Positions 1 through 7,880 of a stretch of DNA of 23,880 nt are shown one piece after another. Below the pieces are notes generated by a model. It was not told where the DNA came from and did not search any database. It saw nothing but the letters and a program-made list of their open reading frames with translations. The stretch comes from Chara braunii (taxonomy: Eukaryota; Streptophyta; Charophyceae; Charales; Characeae): assembly GCA_003427395.1 (NCBI GenBank), contig BFEA01000576.1:974707-998586 (forward strand), read 5' to 3'. Made by a program: the position numbers and the translations under genes. Position 1 is the first letter of the stretch; every line of letters begins with the position of its first letter.

Positions 1-63
<63 letters not shown>
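1..63. repeat. (CT)n microsatellite
   Basis: Uninterrupted TC dinucleotide run at the window edge. The same dinucleotide, as GA on the plus strand, recurs inside both gypsy LTRs, so this could be the edge of another such LTR, but the flank at 64-330 does not match the LTR flank. Confidence 0.97.
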
Positions 64-64
<1 letters not shown>

Positions 65-329
65 GCTTGATGTTCTGTGGCGTTTTGCAGCCAGCACTTC
101 ATTTTTGGAATGAGACTCATCCTCATCCGATGAACTACCAGCTAGTACAACAGCAGAGGGAGCTGTTGGAAGCGTCTGGCGGTGTCCGGTAGGCCCTGAA
201 ACGGCCAAAACATACTTGGGGCATTTTTTGGGGGCAGCCTAGGACCCGAAAAACGTCCTAGGCCCCCCCCCAAAAAATTCAAACTTTTTAAAATTGGGTC
301 CAATCCAGACCTACCATACCCAGACAACC

Positions 330-775
330 GGGAGTGGGTCATGTTGGCCTAAGGACAGCCGCAACGACAACCATATAGCAGATGAAGCGGCTGTAGACGA
401 GCTTCTGTGGTTGCAGGGACTGGGCCATGTTGGTCTGTTCGTCTACATGCACAGGGGTACAACAAATGGAAGCCTGAGTCAGAGCGCGGTCCCCCTTGGA
501 ACAGGGGCCACAGAAATGGGCACAACGGCAACCATAAACCAGATGCAGGGAATGTAGACGAACTCCTTTGGTCGCAGAGGCCAGGTAATGGTAGTCAGTT
601 CATCTAGCTTCACAAGGGTACAAGAGCTGAGAGCCTAAGGCAGAGGCTGGTCCCGCTTGGTACAGGGACCAGAGGGATGGACGCAACGAGAACCATACAA
701 CAGGTGCAGGGTCTATAGACGACCTCCTGCGGTTGCAAGGCCCGGGTCATGTCAGTCAATTTTTCTCTGAACAGA
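330..775. repeat. Diverged 161-bp tandem repeat, about 2.7 copies
   Basis: A block with the core CAACGnnAACCATA starts at 362, 523 and 684, a constant period of 161 bp. Each core is followed by a recognisable version of GTAGACGAnCTCCTntGGT and, further on, CAAGGGTACAA. Copies differ by many substitutions and small indels. Short open frames here (for example 294-557 on the plus strand) follow the repeat and do not look like protein. The monomer length is satellite-like, but there are too few copies to call it a satellite array. Confidence 0.75.
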
Positions 776-1425
776 AGGGACACTGGGCCCAGTTCCTAGC
801 ACTTGCTGCTTCCCATGAATACGACAGCAGCTGACAACACTAGCCTCCCCCCCAATCATTGAATGCAGATTCCAGTTTCGCAGTTAAAAATGAAAAGCAA
901 CGGAAGTACATTGATGTCATTTTCGAGTTTGAATGTGCAAGAAAACACATGCGCCCCTACAGAAAACAGCTGCCAAGTTTGAAAAAGCAATGAAAGTACC
1001 GCAGACGTGACGGAGGCATGGGTGTCATAACTACAGGGGTCAGCCGTGGTGTCAGATGTGGAAAGGAGGAGGGGGGGGGAGAGGCGCAACGGATCCTTTT
1101 CTACCGAATTGCCGTTTCAAACTCGCGCCGTGATATCTTGGTGTGTGCATGTGTTTTTTGCCTTTCCGAACTCAAAAGTGCCGCACCACTGGGATAGAGG
1201 GCTTGCACGAGGGCTTAAAAAAAGAAAAAAAAAGAAAAAAAAAGAAAAAAAAAGAAAAAAAAAGAAAAAAAAAAAAAGGTGCCGCATCTGCAGTTGTCTC
1301 AAAGTAGACGAATAAGATACCTGTGCTAGCGGTGCCTGCTCTTACCAGCACCCCTAGCATCAGCTCGGGCTGTTTAAAAATAATAATAATAAAAATAAAA
1401 ATAAATAAAAATTACAATCATGTAG
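776..1425. other. Stretch without a recognised gene
   Basis: No open frame resembles a known protein. It holds a purine-rich patch near 1065-1085, the interrupted poly(A) at 1217-1277 and an A/T-rich (TAA/AAAT) patch at about 1375-1413. The two A-rich tracts could be tails of old retrotransposed sequences on the plus strand, but no body could be assigned to them. Confidence 0.6.
1217..1277 (+). repeat. Interrupted poly(A), (A8-9 G)n
   Basis: A runs of 7 to 14 are separated by single G residues at a period of about 10. It looks like an expanded poly(A) tail or simple repeat. The open frames across it, read as poly-Lys or poly-Phe, are artefacts of composition. Confidence 0.95.
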
Positions 1426-1463
1426 CTGTCTCTTATACACATCTAGATGTGTATAAGAGACAG
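1426..1463. other. Nextera mate-pair junction adapter (assembly contamination)
   Basis: The 38 bp are exactly CTGTCTCTTATACACATCT followed by its reverse complement, the Tn5 mosaic end (19 bp) in inverted head-to-head form. This is the known circularisation junction of Illumina Nextera mate-pair libraries. It is not a natural element: a Tn5 insertion would have IS50 sequence between its ends. It marks a chimeric join in the assembly. Confidence 0.97.
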
Positions 1464-1840
1464 CCTTAGTATTTTAGGACCTGTGATAGTCAGTGTCTTC
1501 AAGTGACTTTCAGACCCCTGATGAGTCCTGGTTGGCGGCCAGGCAAAACCGGTCGGGTCGTAACGCCTGTCGGTGTTTTCCGACATTGTTCTTCATGATT
1601 AATCCTTCGAATTTCGTCGCGTTCGGGACATCTGTCTATGGTGTTGGGTCTTCTTGTCTTCTTGTCTTCTTCTTCTTCCTCTTCTTCCTTTCTTCTGTCC
1701 CTTTGTCTGTGGTTGTGGCTTCTTCTGTGCACGCTGTTCGGTTCTATGTTATGCCATCTCGGTTGTATGCACTGCTCGACAACTTTTTTTTCACGGAGTA
1801 ACCAAGGTAGCAAAATGAGATTGGATTTTCTGCCAGAGAA
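1464..1840 (+). repeat. Copy 1a of the element 5' block, bracketed by adapters
   Basis: Bases 1464-1782 match 7037-7355 at every called base, at a constant offset of 5573. Bases 1811-1840 match 7384-7413 at the same offset. The 28 bases between (1783-1810) instead match 2033-2060. Bases 1627-1810 are identical to 1877-2060. The copy is therefore a hybrid of the other two and has an adapter at each end, so it is probably a mis-incorporated mate-pair read and not a third genomic copy. Confidence 0.85.
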
Positions 1841-1876
1841 CTGTCTCTTATACACATCTAGATGTGTATAAGAGAC
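1841..1876. other. Second Nextera mate-pair junction adapter, 2 bp short
   Basis: Same mosaic-end head-to-head sequence as at 1426-1463 but lacking the terminal AG (36 of 38 bp). It runs directly into the duplicate block that begins at 1877. It marks a second false join. Confidence 0.96.
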
Positions 1877-2060
1877 GACATCTGTCTATGGTGTTGGGTC
1901 TTCTTGTCTTCTTGTCTTCTTCTTCTTCCTCTTCTTCCTTTCTTCTGTCCCTTTGTCTGTGGTTGTGGCTTCTTCTGTGCACGCTGTTCGGTTCTATGTT
2001 ATGCCATCTCGGTTGTATGCACTGCTCGACAACTTTTTTTTCACGGAGTAACCAAGGTAG
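1877..2060 (+). repeat. Copy 1b of the 5' block, leader of the Penelope-like element
   Basis: 184 bp identical to 1627-1810. It holds a pyrimidine-rich stretch (TCTTCTTCCT-type) and lies directly upstream of ORF1, whose first ATG is at 2097. Its 3' end differs from the downstream copy at 7037-7413. I read it as the genuine 5' leader of the element, part of a possible pseudo-LTR. Confidence 0.7.
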
Positions 2061-2096
2061 AAGTGATACTACCATTGAGTGGCTTCGACCTGTACT

Positions 2097-3296
2097 ATGA
2101 TGGCGTCCAATGGCAACGCGAACGGGCCAGCGGTTTGGAACTGCTACAATTGTGGTCAACCTGGGCACATCTCTAGGTTCTGTCCATTACCAGATCGTAG
2201 GCTGAATTTGGCTCAGCCGTCTAATGCTATTGTACCTGCGCAGCCATTGATGACTGTTCCGGCGGCAGCAAATGTGGGAACGGCTGTTCCTTATTATGGA
2301 GGACAGTATAGTGGAGGTGGTGGTGGGAGTGGGTTAGGTAGACGTGTGAGTACTCTGGAGGAGATCGTTGGAAAGATCAGCAACAAGCAAGAGGCTGAAG
2401 AAGCGAAGGCGCGACAACAACGGAAAGAAGAGGAGAAGACCAAGCGTGAGAAGGAAGATGAGGAACGTAGATTAAAAGATAAGAGGGAAAGGGAGGAATT
2501 ACAGAGGGAGATGTCCGCAAAAATGGACAGATTGAGTGAGGCAGTCAACGGGAAGAAGTCAAGTGATTCCGATGAGATCGCTAAGTTGAAGTCGTTGGTA
2601 GAGGCGTTGACAAGGCAGTGCAATTTGGGACGGGAGAAAGAAACTAAAGTTGGGGAGAGTGAGGAAGTGGTAAAGTTACGAGCGCAGGTTGAGCAGTTGA
2701 AACGAGACGCTAGCGGGGCCAACACGTCATCCGCAATGCCGAAACATGTGAAGGAGAGTGAAGAGTTGGTGAGGCTTCGATGTGAGCAATCCGAGGTCAA
2801 GGCTGCTACTGAAAAAAGGCTGGCAACTTTGGAGGAGGTAATATTTGCGCTGCAAAAGCAATGTGAAACTGCTGAAGCAAATGCTGAAGCATGGAGGAAT
2901 GAAGCGCTGCGTCCTGGAAACAAGCGCGACAGTATTGCAATCGGTCAAACGCCAGTCAGCGATGCTAGGGTACGCATGAGGGCGACTACGCTGGAGAAAC
3001 CTGGTGGTGATGTGAGAATGAATACCCAACTTAAAGGATTGGTTGAAAGGCACCAACGGGAAGTCGAATTGTTGAAGGAGATGCGCTTACGTGAAGTCAA
3101 CGCTAGGAAGGAGTCGGAAGAAGAAGTTGAATGGCTGAAGGAGCAAATGGCAAGGATGGAGGACGGGGGAAGGGTTAGGGGAACCAATCTTAAGACCAAG
3201 ATGGATGAGGTAGCGGGTACTTCGGTAGGCAAGGACAAAGGTAAGAAGTCTGTTACCCCGACTACGAAGGCTAATCAGCGGGATGTGTTTTTGTGA
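2097..3296 (+). CDS. ORF1 of the Penelope-like element: CCHC zinc-knuckle coiled-coil protein
   Basis: About 399 residues. I chose the ATG at 2097 (followed by a second ATG at 2100); the frame is open a little further 5' but only from a GTG. A retroviral-type zinc knuckle lies at residues 16-29 (CYNCGQPGHISRFC, spacing C-x2-C-x4-H-x4-C). A Gly-rich hinge follows near residues 70-80, then a long charged Lys/Glu/Arg-rich region (about 85-360) with heptad-like leucines, a likely coiled coil. A nucleic-acid-binding, multimerising gag-like role is inferred from this architecture. The frame ends at TGA 3294-3296 but continues coding in the same frame to 3542, so the stop is probably a mutation. No catalytic motif is visible. 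It lies immediately upstream of the GIY-YIG/RT frame, in a different reading frame. Confidence 0.8.
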   Translation: MMASNGNANGPAVWNCYNCGQPGHISRFCPLPDRRLNLAQPSNAIVPAQPLMTVPAAANVGTAVPYYGGQYSGGGGGSGLGRRVSTLEEIVGKISNKQEAEEAKARQQRKEEEKTKREKEDEERRLKDKREREELQREMSAKMDRLSEAVNGKKSSDSDEIAKLKSLVEALTRQCNLGREKETKVGESEEVVKLRAQVEQLKRDASGANTSSAMPKHVKESEELVRLRCEQSEVKAATEKRLATLEEVIFALQKQCETAEANAEAWRNEALRPGNKRDSIAIGQTPVSDARVRMRATTLEKPGGDVRMNTQLKGLVERHQREVELLKEMRLREVNARKESEEEVEWLKEQMARMEDGGRVRGTNLKTKMDEVAGTSVGKDKGKKSVTPTTKANQRDVFL

Positions 3297-3542
3297 GAAG
3301 CTTGGAAGCAGCTTCGTAATCTGCGGAAGGAGGAGATCATGGTAATTTGTGAGAAAGAAGGTTTTGAGTATACAAAGTTGGATCCAACTAAGGAAGTGAT
3401 AGCACAGGGTCGTGTCGACAGAGCGGTGGGGGAAGACGATGGTGGTAACAAGGAAAAAGGTAAGGTGGATGTCGTTGATCTTACCGATGACGGGGAGGGT
3501 AACTCAGAGCGGGGCGATGGGGGAGACGCCGCATCTTCTTAG
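3297..3542 (+). pseudogene. C-terminal remainder of ORF1 beyond an in-frame TGA
   Basis: The same reading frame as ORF1 continues after the TGA for about 81 codons to the TAG at 3540-3542, beginning EAWKQLRNLRKEE. It is charged like the preceding coiled coil and ends in an acidic, Gly-rich tail that includes DVVDLTDDGEG. The unbroken frame and matching composition suggest ORF1 was originally about 480 residues and that TGA arose from an Arg codon (CGA). Stop readthrough is possible but less likely, given the other nonsense codons in the same element. Confidence 0.6.
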
Positions 3543-3694
3543 GGTCACCCCCGAACGCGACGTTTCTGTGGCAAGTCGTAAGGTTTTGCTGTAAGCTTCG
3601 TTCGCTGTCTGTGGAATGGTTGCGGGATAAGAAATTGAATCTTCTCTTAACTTTGGCGATTTGTGGTCTTTCTCTTCTTCAAGTCATTCCCTAG

Positions 3695-4663
3695 TATGTT
3701 AAGTTATGTGATTTCCTTCCTCATGGGTTCTCGTCCTATGGTGTTGACGGTGCTTCGGATGATTGGGTTGGTCCGGTTGTTTACGCTCTGGTGTCTCTGT
3801 GGTCAAGGCATATTTACGCTGGTAGTACTCAGAGAGACTTACATACGCGATGGAGGGAGCACGTGTACAGAGCCTGTCGGTTGAGTGTGGTGGAGGGCGG
3901 AAGGAGGAATGAGAAATTGTATCAATGGTTACGTCGTTGTGGTGCGCATAATTATACGATCGTCCCTCTTTGTCGTTGCTCAGCTGATGATCTGTTAGAT
4001 ACGGAAAAATTCTTTATTAGGTTGCTAACGCCTTCACTGAATGTTCGGGATAAGCCTCGAAAGCATCGGCGTTGTAGGGCTGAATTGAGGGAAAGGCGAC
4101 GAAGGAAGCGTGCTATTGTGCAGGATATCAGTTGCGGTGGTTCTTCAATTGTTCGGTCTGGTTCTTTGTGCTGTTTTGTTTCTACCGATGGTACCAGCTC
4201 GGTTAGTTTACGGAAAATCTTGAATGATTGTAAGGATAAAGGGATTCATCGAACGGTGGTCAGCTGCGTGGGGGGTAATCGGCTTGTTGACCGATGGAAG
4301 GTGCTTAAAAGGCTGTATGGAGGAAGTCTGGTTGAGTGTCAATTCGGTAAACAGGAACTTAGGTATTCATGTAATTGGTTGAAAGGAGGGGTGGTGTTGA
4401 CGATTGACCCAATTGTTCCTTTTCTCAGTCGTTCCCTAGCTTTGAAAGGGGCGTTGAGTTTGTTTCTAAGTAATCCGTCTAAGCGTGTCGAGTTGAAGTT
4501 TTGGAACTTTGACCTGCTGATCGCCGCCTACACTGCTGCTCGAGCTTTCAGTGAAAAAAGGACAAGGAGTAGATTGAGATGGTTACTGTCGCAACACATT
4601 TTTTCTCAATTTGGCGTTCATGTTAGGAAGCAACTCGTTGTTTGTTTGGTGTATGATGATTGA
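3695..4663 (+). pseudogene. GIY-YIG endonuclease segment of the Penelope-like Pol
   Basis: The frame is open from after TAG 3692-3694 to TGA 4661-4663, with no ATG before the domain. GIY-YIG family landmarks, in order: a first strand VVYALV near 3776 in the GIY position; HIYAGST with the YIG-equivalent tyrosine at codon 3815; an Arg/His helix HTRWREH; and the metal-binding Glu (codon 4004) in DTEKFFIRLLTPSLN, the family's E-x3-I-x2-L-x-P-x-L-N pattern. A C-x-C pair (CRC) precedes it. The domain would nick target DNA for target-primed reverse transcription. A basic Arg-rich stretch and a roughly 180-residue linker of no recognised fold follow. The RT continues in the same frame past the stop. 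A polypyrimidine-AG at about 3670-3682 and a GTAAG at about 3591 could be splice sites joining ORF1 to this frame, but that is speculative. Confidence 0.78.
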
Positions 4664-5497
4664 ATTTGTAAATCTGAGGTGCGGAGGTTGTGTGTTAAGT
4701 TGGTTGGTGGGATTGATATTAACCACAGTTGGAAGGGTATGTTGGTACCTTGAATGAGAGTGGTTTGGTGCCGAAACAAGAGTGTTGGAGATTTGCTTCA
4801 CAACTTTCGTAAGTTTTCAAAATCATCTGCGGCTGAGTGTGTATGTGAGACGGCATGTAGTGATTTCCCACGTGTTGAAGGGCATGTGTCGTTTCGTATT
4901 AATGACATACCGTCGTTATTCCCTCACTGGCTACAAAATTCCAAGAATTTGGTTCGTCACTCCAGTATATGTTTGTTGTCTAGTTTACGGAAGCAGGTTT
5001 TGGCTGCTTTTGATTCACATCCGTCTTTACCTGTTCCGAGCAAGGATTCGGTTACCCCGGATGTGCTGCGGGGATGTTTGACTGGTGGATGGACAGATAA
5101 GCGGGAGACATGCAGTATTAGCGAGGATATGATTAATGAATTTCTCTCGATGTTTCATGGGTTGGTGCGTTGTCCGATTGATCACAATTTGGGTGATACC
5201 TAAGTTTTCTGCCCGATTCTGTTTCATCGTGGGATGGAATCCTTGTTTTTTGGTAACCCTGCCTTTCTATTGTGTAATGTGGAAGAGGAGGTTGTTCGTA
5301 GGATGTGTGAGAAAAAGTATATTGATGATGGTTTACAGGAGGTTGGGTTATGGAAGAAGACCGGCAATTTCGGGGAGGCCTATTGTATATCAAAGCATAA
5401 GGACGTCTTCAGAAGGAGACCAATTTGTCCTTCCTACCCCGAGTGTAGTGCGGCGAGGGGAAGAGTTGTCTCTCGGGCGGTTAATGCATTATTGTGA
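4664..5497 (+). pseudogene. N-terminal part of the Penelope-type reverse transcriptase region
   Basis: Same frame as the GIY-YIG segment, interrupted by TGA 4751-4753 and TAA 5201-5203 and closed by TGA 5495-5497, with no frameshift. Penelope-like landmarks: SVGDLLHNFRK just after the second stop; CPIDHNLGDT near 5175-5200, the short conserved segment that precedes the fingers; and FRRRPICPSYPEC near 5410-5445, matching the RPI-type motif of RT block 2. All three stops could arise from CGA or CAA codons by a C-to-T change. It encoded the region linking endonuclease to the RT palm. Confidence 0.7.
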
Positions 5498-6526
5498 AAT
5501 CTACCTGGTGATTCTAATTTGAACCTACGAAATGGAAATGGACTGCTGGAAGCCATCAACATAGTTAACCAAGGATTGACGGACAAGGATGTCATGTTGG
5601 TTGCCTCCTTCGATGTGAAGGAGATGTTCTCTAACCTTCCACATGATTCTATCCTTCGAGCTCTCTCGTGGGTGGTGGATTTTTGGTATGAGAAGGGTGT
5701 GTCTTCAATTGGGATTCGGAAGCATGACAAGGGTGCTAAGCTGTTGAAGGGGCGTGAAGACATTGGATGGAGGAGTATTAGTGTACATCTGGTCGTTAAA
5801 TTTGTTAAGTTCGAACTTTGTAATACTATGTACGTGCGGACGGAAGACTTCTTCGTCAGAAGATTGGTATCCCGATGGGTAAGTCGTCGAGTCCAGCTTT
5901 GGCTTGTTTGCTTTGTGCTTATGATGAATTTTTGTTTCTTTCTAGCCTGGGGGCTGATCGGGTGCTTTTCCGTGGTTTTAGGTTGGTGGATGACGTTTCT
6001 GTTTTTGTTGTATGTAAAAAGGATGACAGGTGTTCGTTGGCGAAAGGGCTACGACTGATCGATTCGTTCAAAAGTTGTTATGATGATAACTTAATCCTGG
6101 AACAAACCAATGAGGGAACTTGTTGGGACTACCTTGGTTGTGTTCTCAAGGTTGTTGAAGGGAGGAAGGGTGTACTTTGTTTCCCATTGATGAAGAACCA
6201 GAGAGAAGGGGTAGATAATAGGCTGCAGTTTCAATGTATCCAAGACTATGTAATCTTACACGAGCCGTCAACAGAAGTTAGCGGTAATCAATTCTTTTTT
6301 CCATCGGACTAGAACTTTTTCTTCTATTGAAGGAATGGTGTTTCCGTTTCTCTTCTCCCTAAAGTGCGAATTGTGGAAAAGAGGCTACCCTGATGATTTT
6401 TTCGATTCGGCGGTTTTACAGTTCTCTCGGAGGTTCGGTGGACTCTGGGGTGATTGGTTGTCGTTTTTGACTAAGTGGGGGAGGTTGCTCAATGAAGTGA
6501 GGTACTTTGAGGACCCTCGAAGTTAG
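5498..6526 (+). pseudogene. Penelope-type reverse transcriptase catalytic core and thumb
   Basis: Frame 2 carries VASFDVKEMFSNLPHDSI near 5600-5655, the palm motif with the first catalytic Asp. A frameshift at about 5845-5870 moves the coding into frame 1, where GIPMGKSSSPALACLL (from about 5866) is the RT4 motif and RLVDDVSV near 5980-6000 is the equivalent of the YxDD box. NLILEQTNEG and WDYLGCVL follow as palm/thumb strands. The frame closes at TAG 6310-6312. A second shift at the T6 run near 6295-6300 returns to frame 2, where RTRTFSSIEGMVFPF and a KRGYPDDFFDSAV segment resemble the C-terminal thumb, ending at 6524-6526. Both catalytic aspartate motifs are present, but the gene is broken. 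The RT copies element RNA at the nick made by the endonuclease. Confidence 0.78.
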
Positions 6527-6660
6527 GGGGTTCGAGTTGGAATTGCAGGGGGTATAAGATGGGTACTGCAGGGTTGTTCGGTATGGTGTGGGTATTTGGG
6601 TTAGGACTGTGTTGGTACTGCAGGCCTCGCTGGGCTAAGAAGTTTCAGAATGATGTTAAA

Positions 6661-6832
6661 GGGGGTATGATGTGAGGTTTTTGACGTTAAAGGGTATTTG
6701 TGCTAGGTGGGTGTCTGTGGCACATGCCTTGATGTGTTGAGAGGACGTTGCAGGGGGTATGATGCGAGGTATTTTGACGTTAAAGGGTATCGTGCTAGGT
6801 GGGTGTCTATGGCACAGGCTTTGATGTGCCGA
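6661..6832 (+). repeat. 92-bp tandem repeat in the 3' UTR of the Penelope-like element
   Basis: Two units start GGGGGTATGATG at 6661 and 6753 and share TTTTGACGTTAAAGGGTAT, GTGCTAGGTGGGTGTCT and TTGATGTG, with a few substitutions and small indels. A shorter block (AAGTTTCAGAATGATG near 6640, AAGTTTCAGAATAATG near 6834) flanks the pair on both sides. Short internal repeats are common in 3' UTRs of non-LTR-type elements. Confidence 0.85.
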
Positions 6833-7036
6833 GAAGTTTCAGAATAATGCTTTTCGATGGTTCAGGTCTGTACGTGAAATGTTGGCCTCAAAATGTTGTT
6901 TCGTGGATGACAGACTGTGTTGAACCTTTTGGTTTCGAACGCGCGATTGAGAATAGGGTGTAGAGGATACGTATCTCTTCGTTGACATTGTAGTGTCGGC
7001 CGGTTGAAACGTGAAGCGAGATTTTGCNGGGAGTCC

Positions 7037-7413
7037 CCTTAGTATTTTAGGACCTNTGATAGTCAGTGTCTTCAAGTGACTTTCAGANCCCTNATGAGTC
7101 CTGGTTGGCGGCCAGGCNAAACCGGTCGGGTCGTAACGCCTGTCGGTGTTTTCCGACATTGTTCTTCATGATTAATCCTTCGAATTTCGTCGCGTTCGGG
7201 ACATCTGTCTATGGTGTTGGGTCTTCTTGTCTTCTTGTCTTCTTCTTCTTCCTCTTCTTCCTTTCTTCTGTCCCTTTGTCTGTGGTTGTGGCTTCTTCTG
7301 TGCACGCTGTTCGGTTCTATGTTATGCCATCTCGGTTGTATGCACTGCTCGACAATAACTCGCGCCAATAGTCACCAAATGTGCAAAATGAGATTGGATT
7401 TTCTGCCAGAGAA
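7037..7413 (+). repeat. Downstream copy of the element 5' block (possible pseudo-LTR or tandem copy)
   Basis: Matches 1464-1840 at constant offset, identical at every called base over 7037-7355 and again at 7384-7413. The 28 bases at 7356-7383 differ strongly. It carries scattered single N calls (four at 7072-7118 plus one just upstream at 7028), showing the assembler was uncertain in this repeat. It begins right after the presumed 3' end of the Penelope-like element, as the 5' end of a head-to-tail second copy would. No ORF1 follows: the sequence at 7414 onward is unrelated. Confidence 0.8.
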
Positions 7414-7751
7414 TGGGAAGATGCACCGACATATTTTTTTTGTCTTTTATCATTTTATGTATCTGGTGAGTAGTGGAGGGAGGCCCAATATCCTGGTCTG
7501 TGTTTTTTTTTTTCCAGATGTATGTTCTTTTTCTGTTTCCTTTCCTGGTCGGTCTTTGCACCTGCCCGAAAGTCAGCCCTCCTCCAGTATGTCAGGGTGA
7601 TATCCTTATCCCGTCCCTTTTCTGAATTAGAAAAGCTCAATGCTGTCTATCTGCCCCTCTTTTTCACCTTTTAAACTTTAAAGCGCAATGGCCTTGAGGG
7701 TATCATCTTTGAACTGACTGGACCCATGTAAATTCAGTCTCTCTCTCACAC

Positions 7752-7880
7752 TTTTTTTTTTTTTTTTTTTTTAAAGACTCTGCAAATTCTACTAGGTAGA
7801 GTGATATAAGCATCTCTCCATCTATTGGTGGGAAGCTGCGCCTGTTGGAAAACGGGTCCAGCGTCCCTCATAAACGACTG
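7752..7880 (-). mobile_element. Possible 3'-end relic of a related LINE
   Basis: Read on the minus strand, a motif at 7861-7845 (TTGGAAAACGGGTCCAG on the plus strand) and the following GCGTCCCT match the stem-loop motif repeated in the 3' UTR of the LINE at 10275-11420. A 21-base A tail follows downstream (7772-7752). This is the expected layout of a severely 5'-truncated LINE copy. Only one motif copy is present and the rest is not alignable by eye. Confidence 0.4.

Larger units (their letters stand above)
1877..7036 (+). mobile_element. Penelope-like retroelement with N-terminal GIY-YIG endonuclease (degenerate)
   Basis: Order on the plus strand: leader block, ORF1 (CCHC knuckle plus coiled coil), GIY-YIG endonuclease, long linker, Penelope-type reverse transcriptase, 3' UTR with a tandem repeat, then another copy of the leader block at 7037. 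Most Penelope-like elements carry the endonuclease C-terminal to the RT. The N-terminal order is known from the Naiad/Chlamys group. Head-to-tail partial copies that create pseudo-LTRs are typical of Penelope-like elements and could explain the flanking block, though the left copy is blurred by adapter artefacts. Stops at 3294, 4661, 4751, 5201 and 5495 and frameshifts near 5850 and 6297 make this copy inactive. The exact ends are not determined. Confidence 0.8.

Noticed and set aside
1117-1360. Poly-Phe/poly-Lys ORFs
   Set aside because: Produced by the interrupted poly(A) tract.
1426-1463. Inverted 19-bp repeat resembling a Tn5 mosaic end or a terminator-like hairpin
   Set aside because: It is the exact Nextera mate-pair junction, without any IS50 or transposase sequence between the ends.
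2294-2923. 209-codon minus-strand ORF
   Set aside because: Antisense shadow of the charged coiled-coil region of ORF1; Ser/Leu-rich composition follows from Glu/Lys codons on the other strand.
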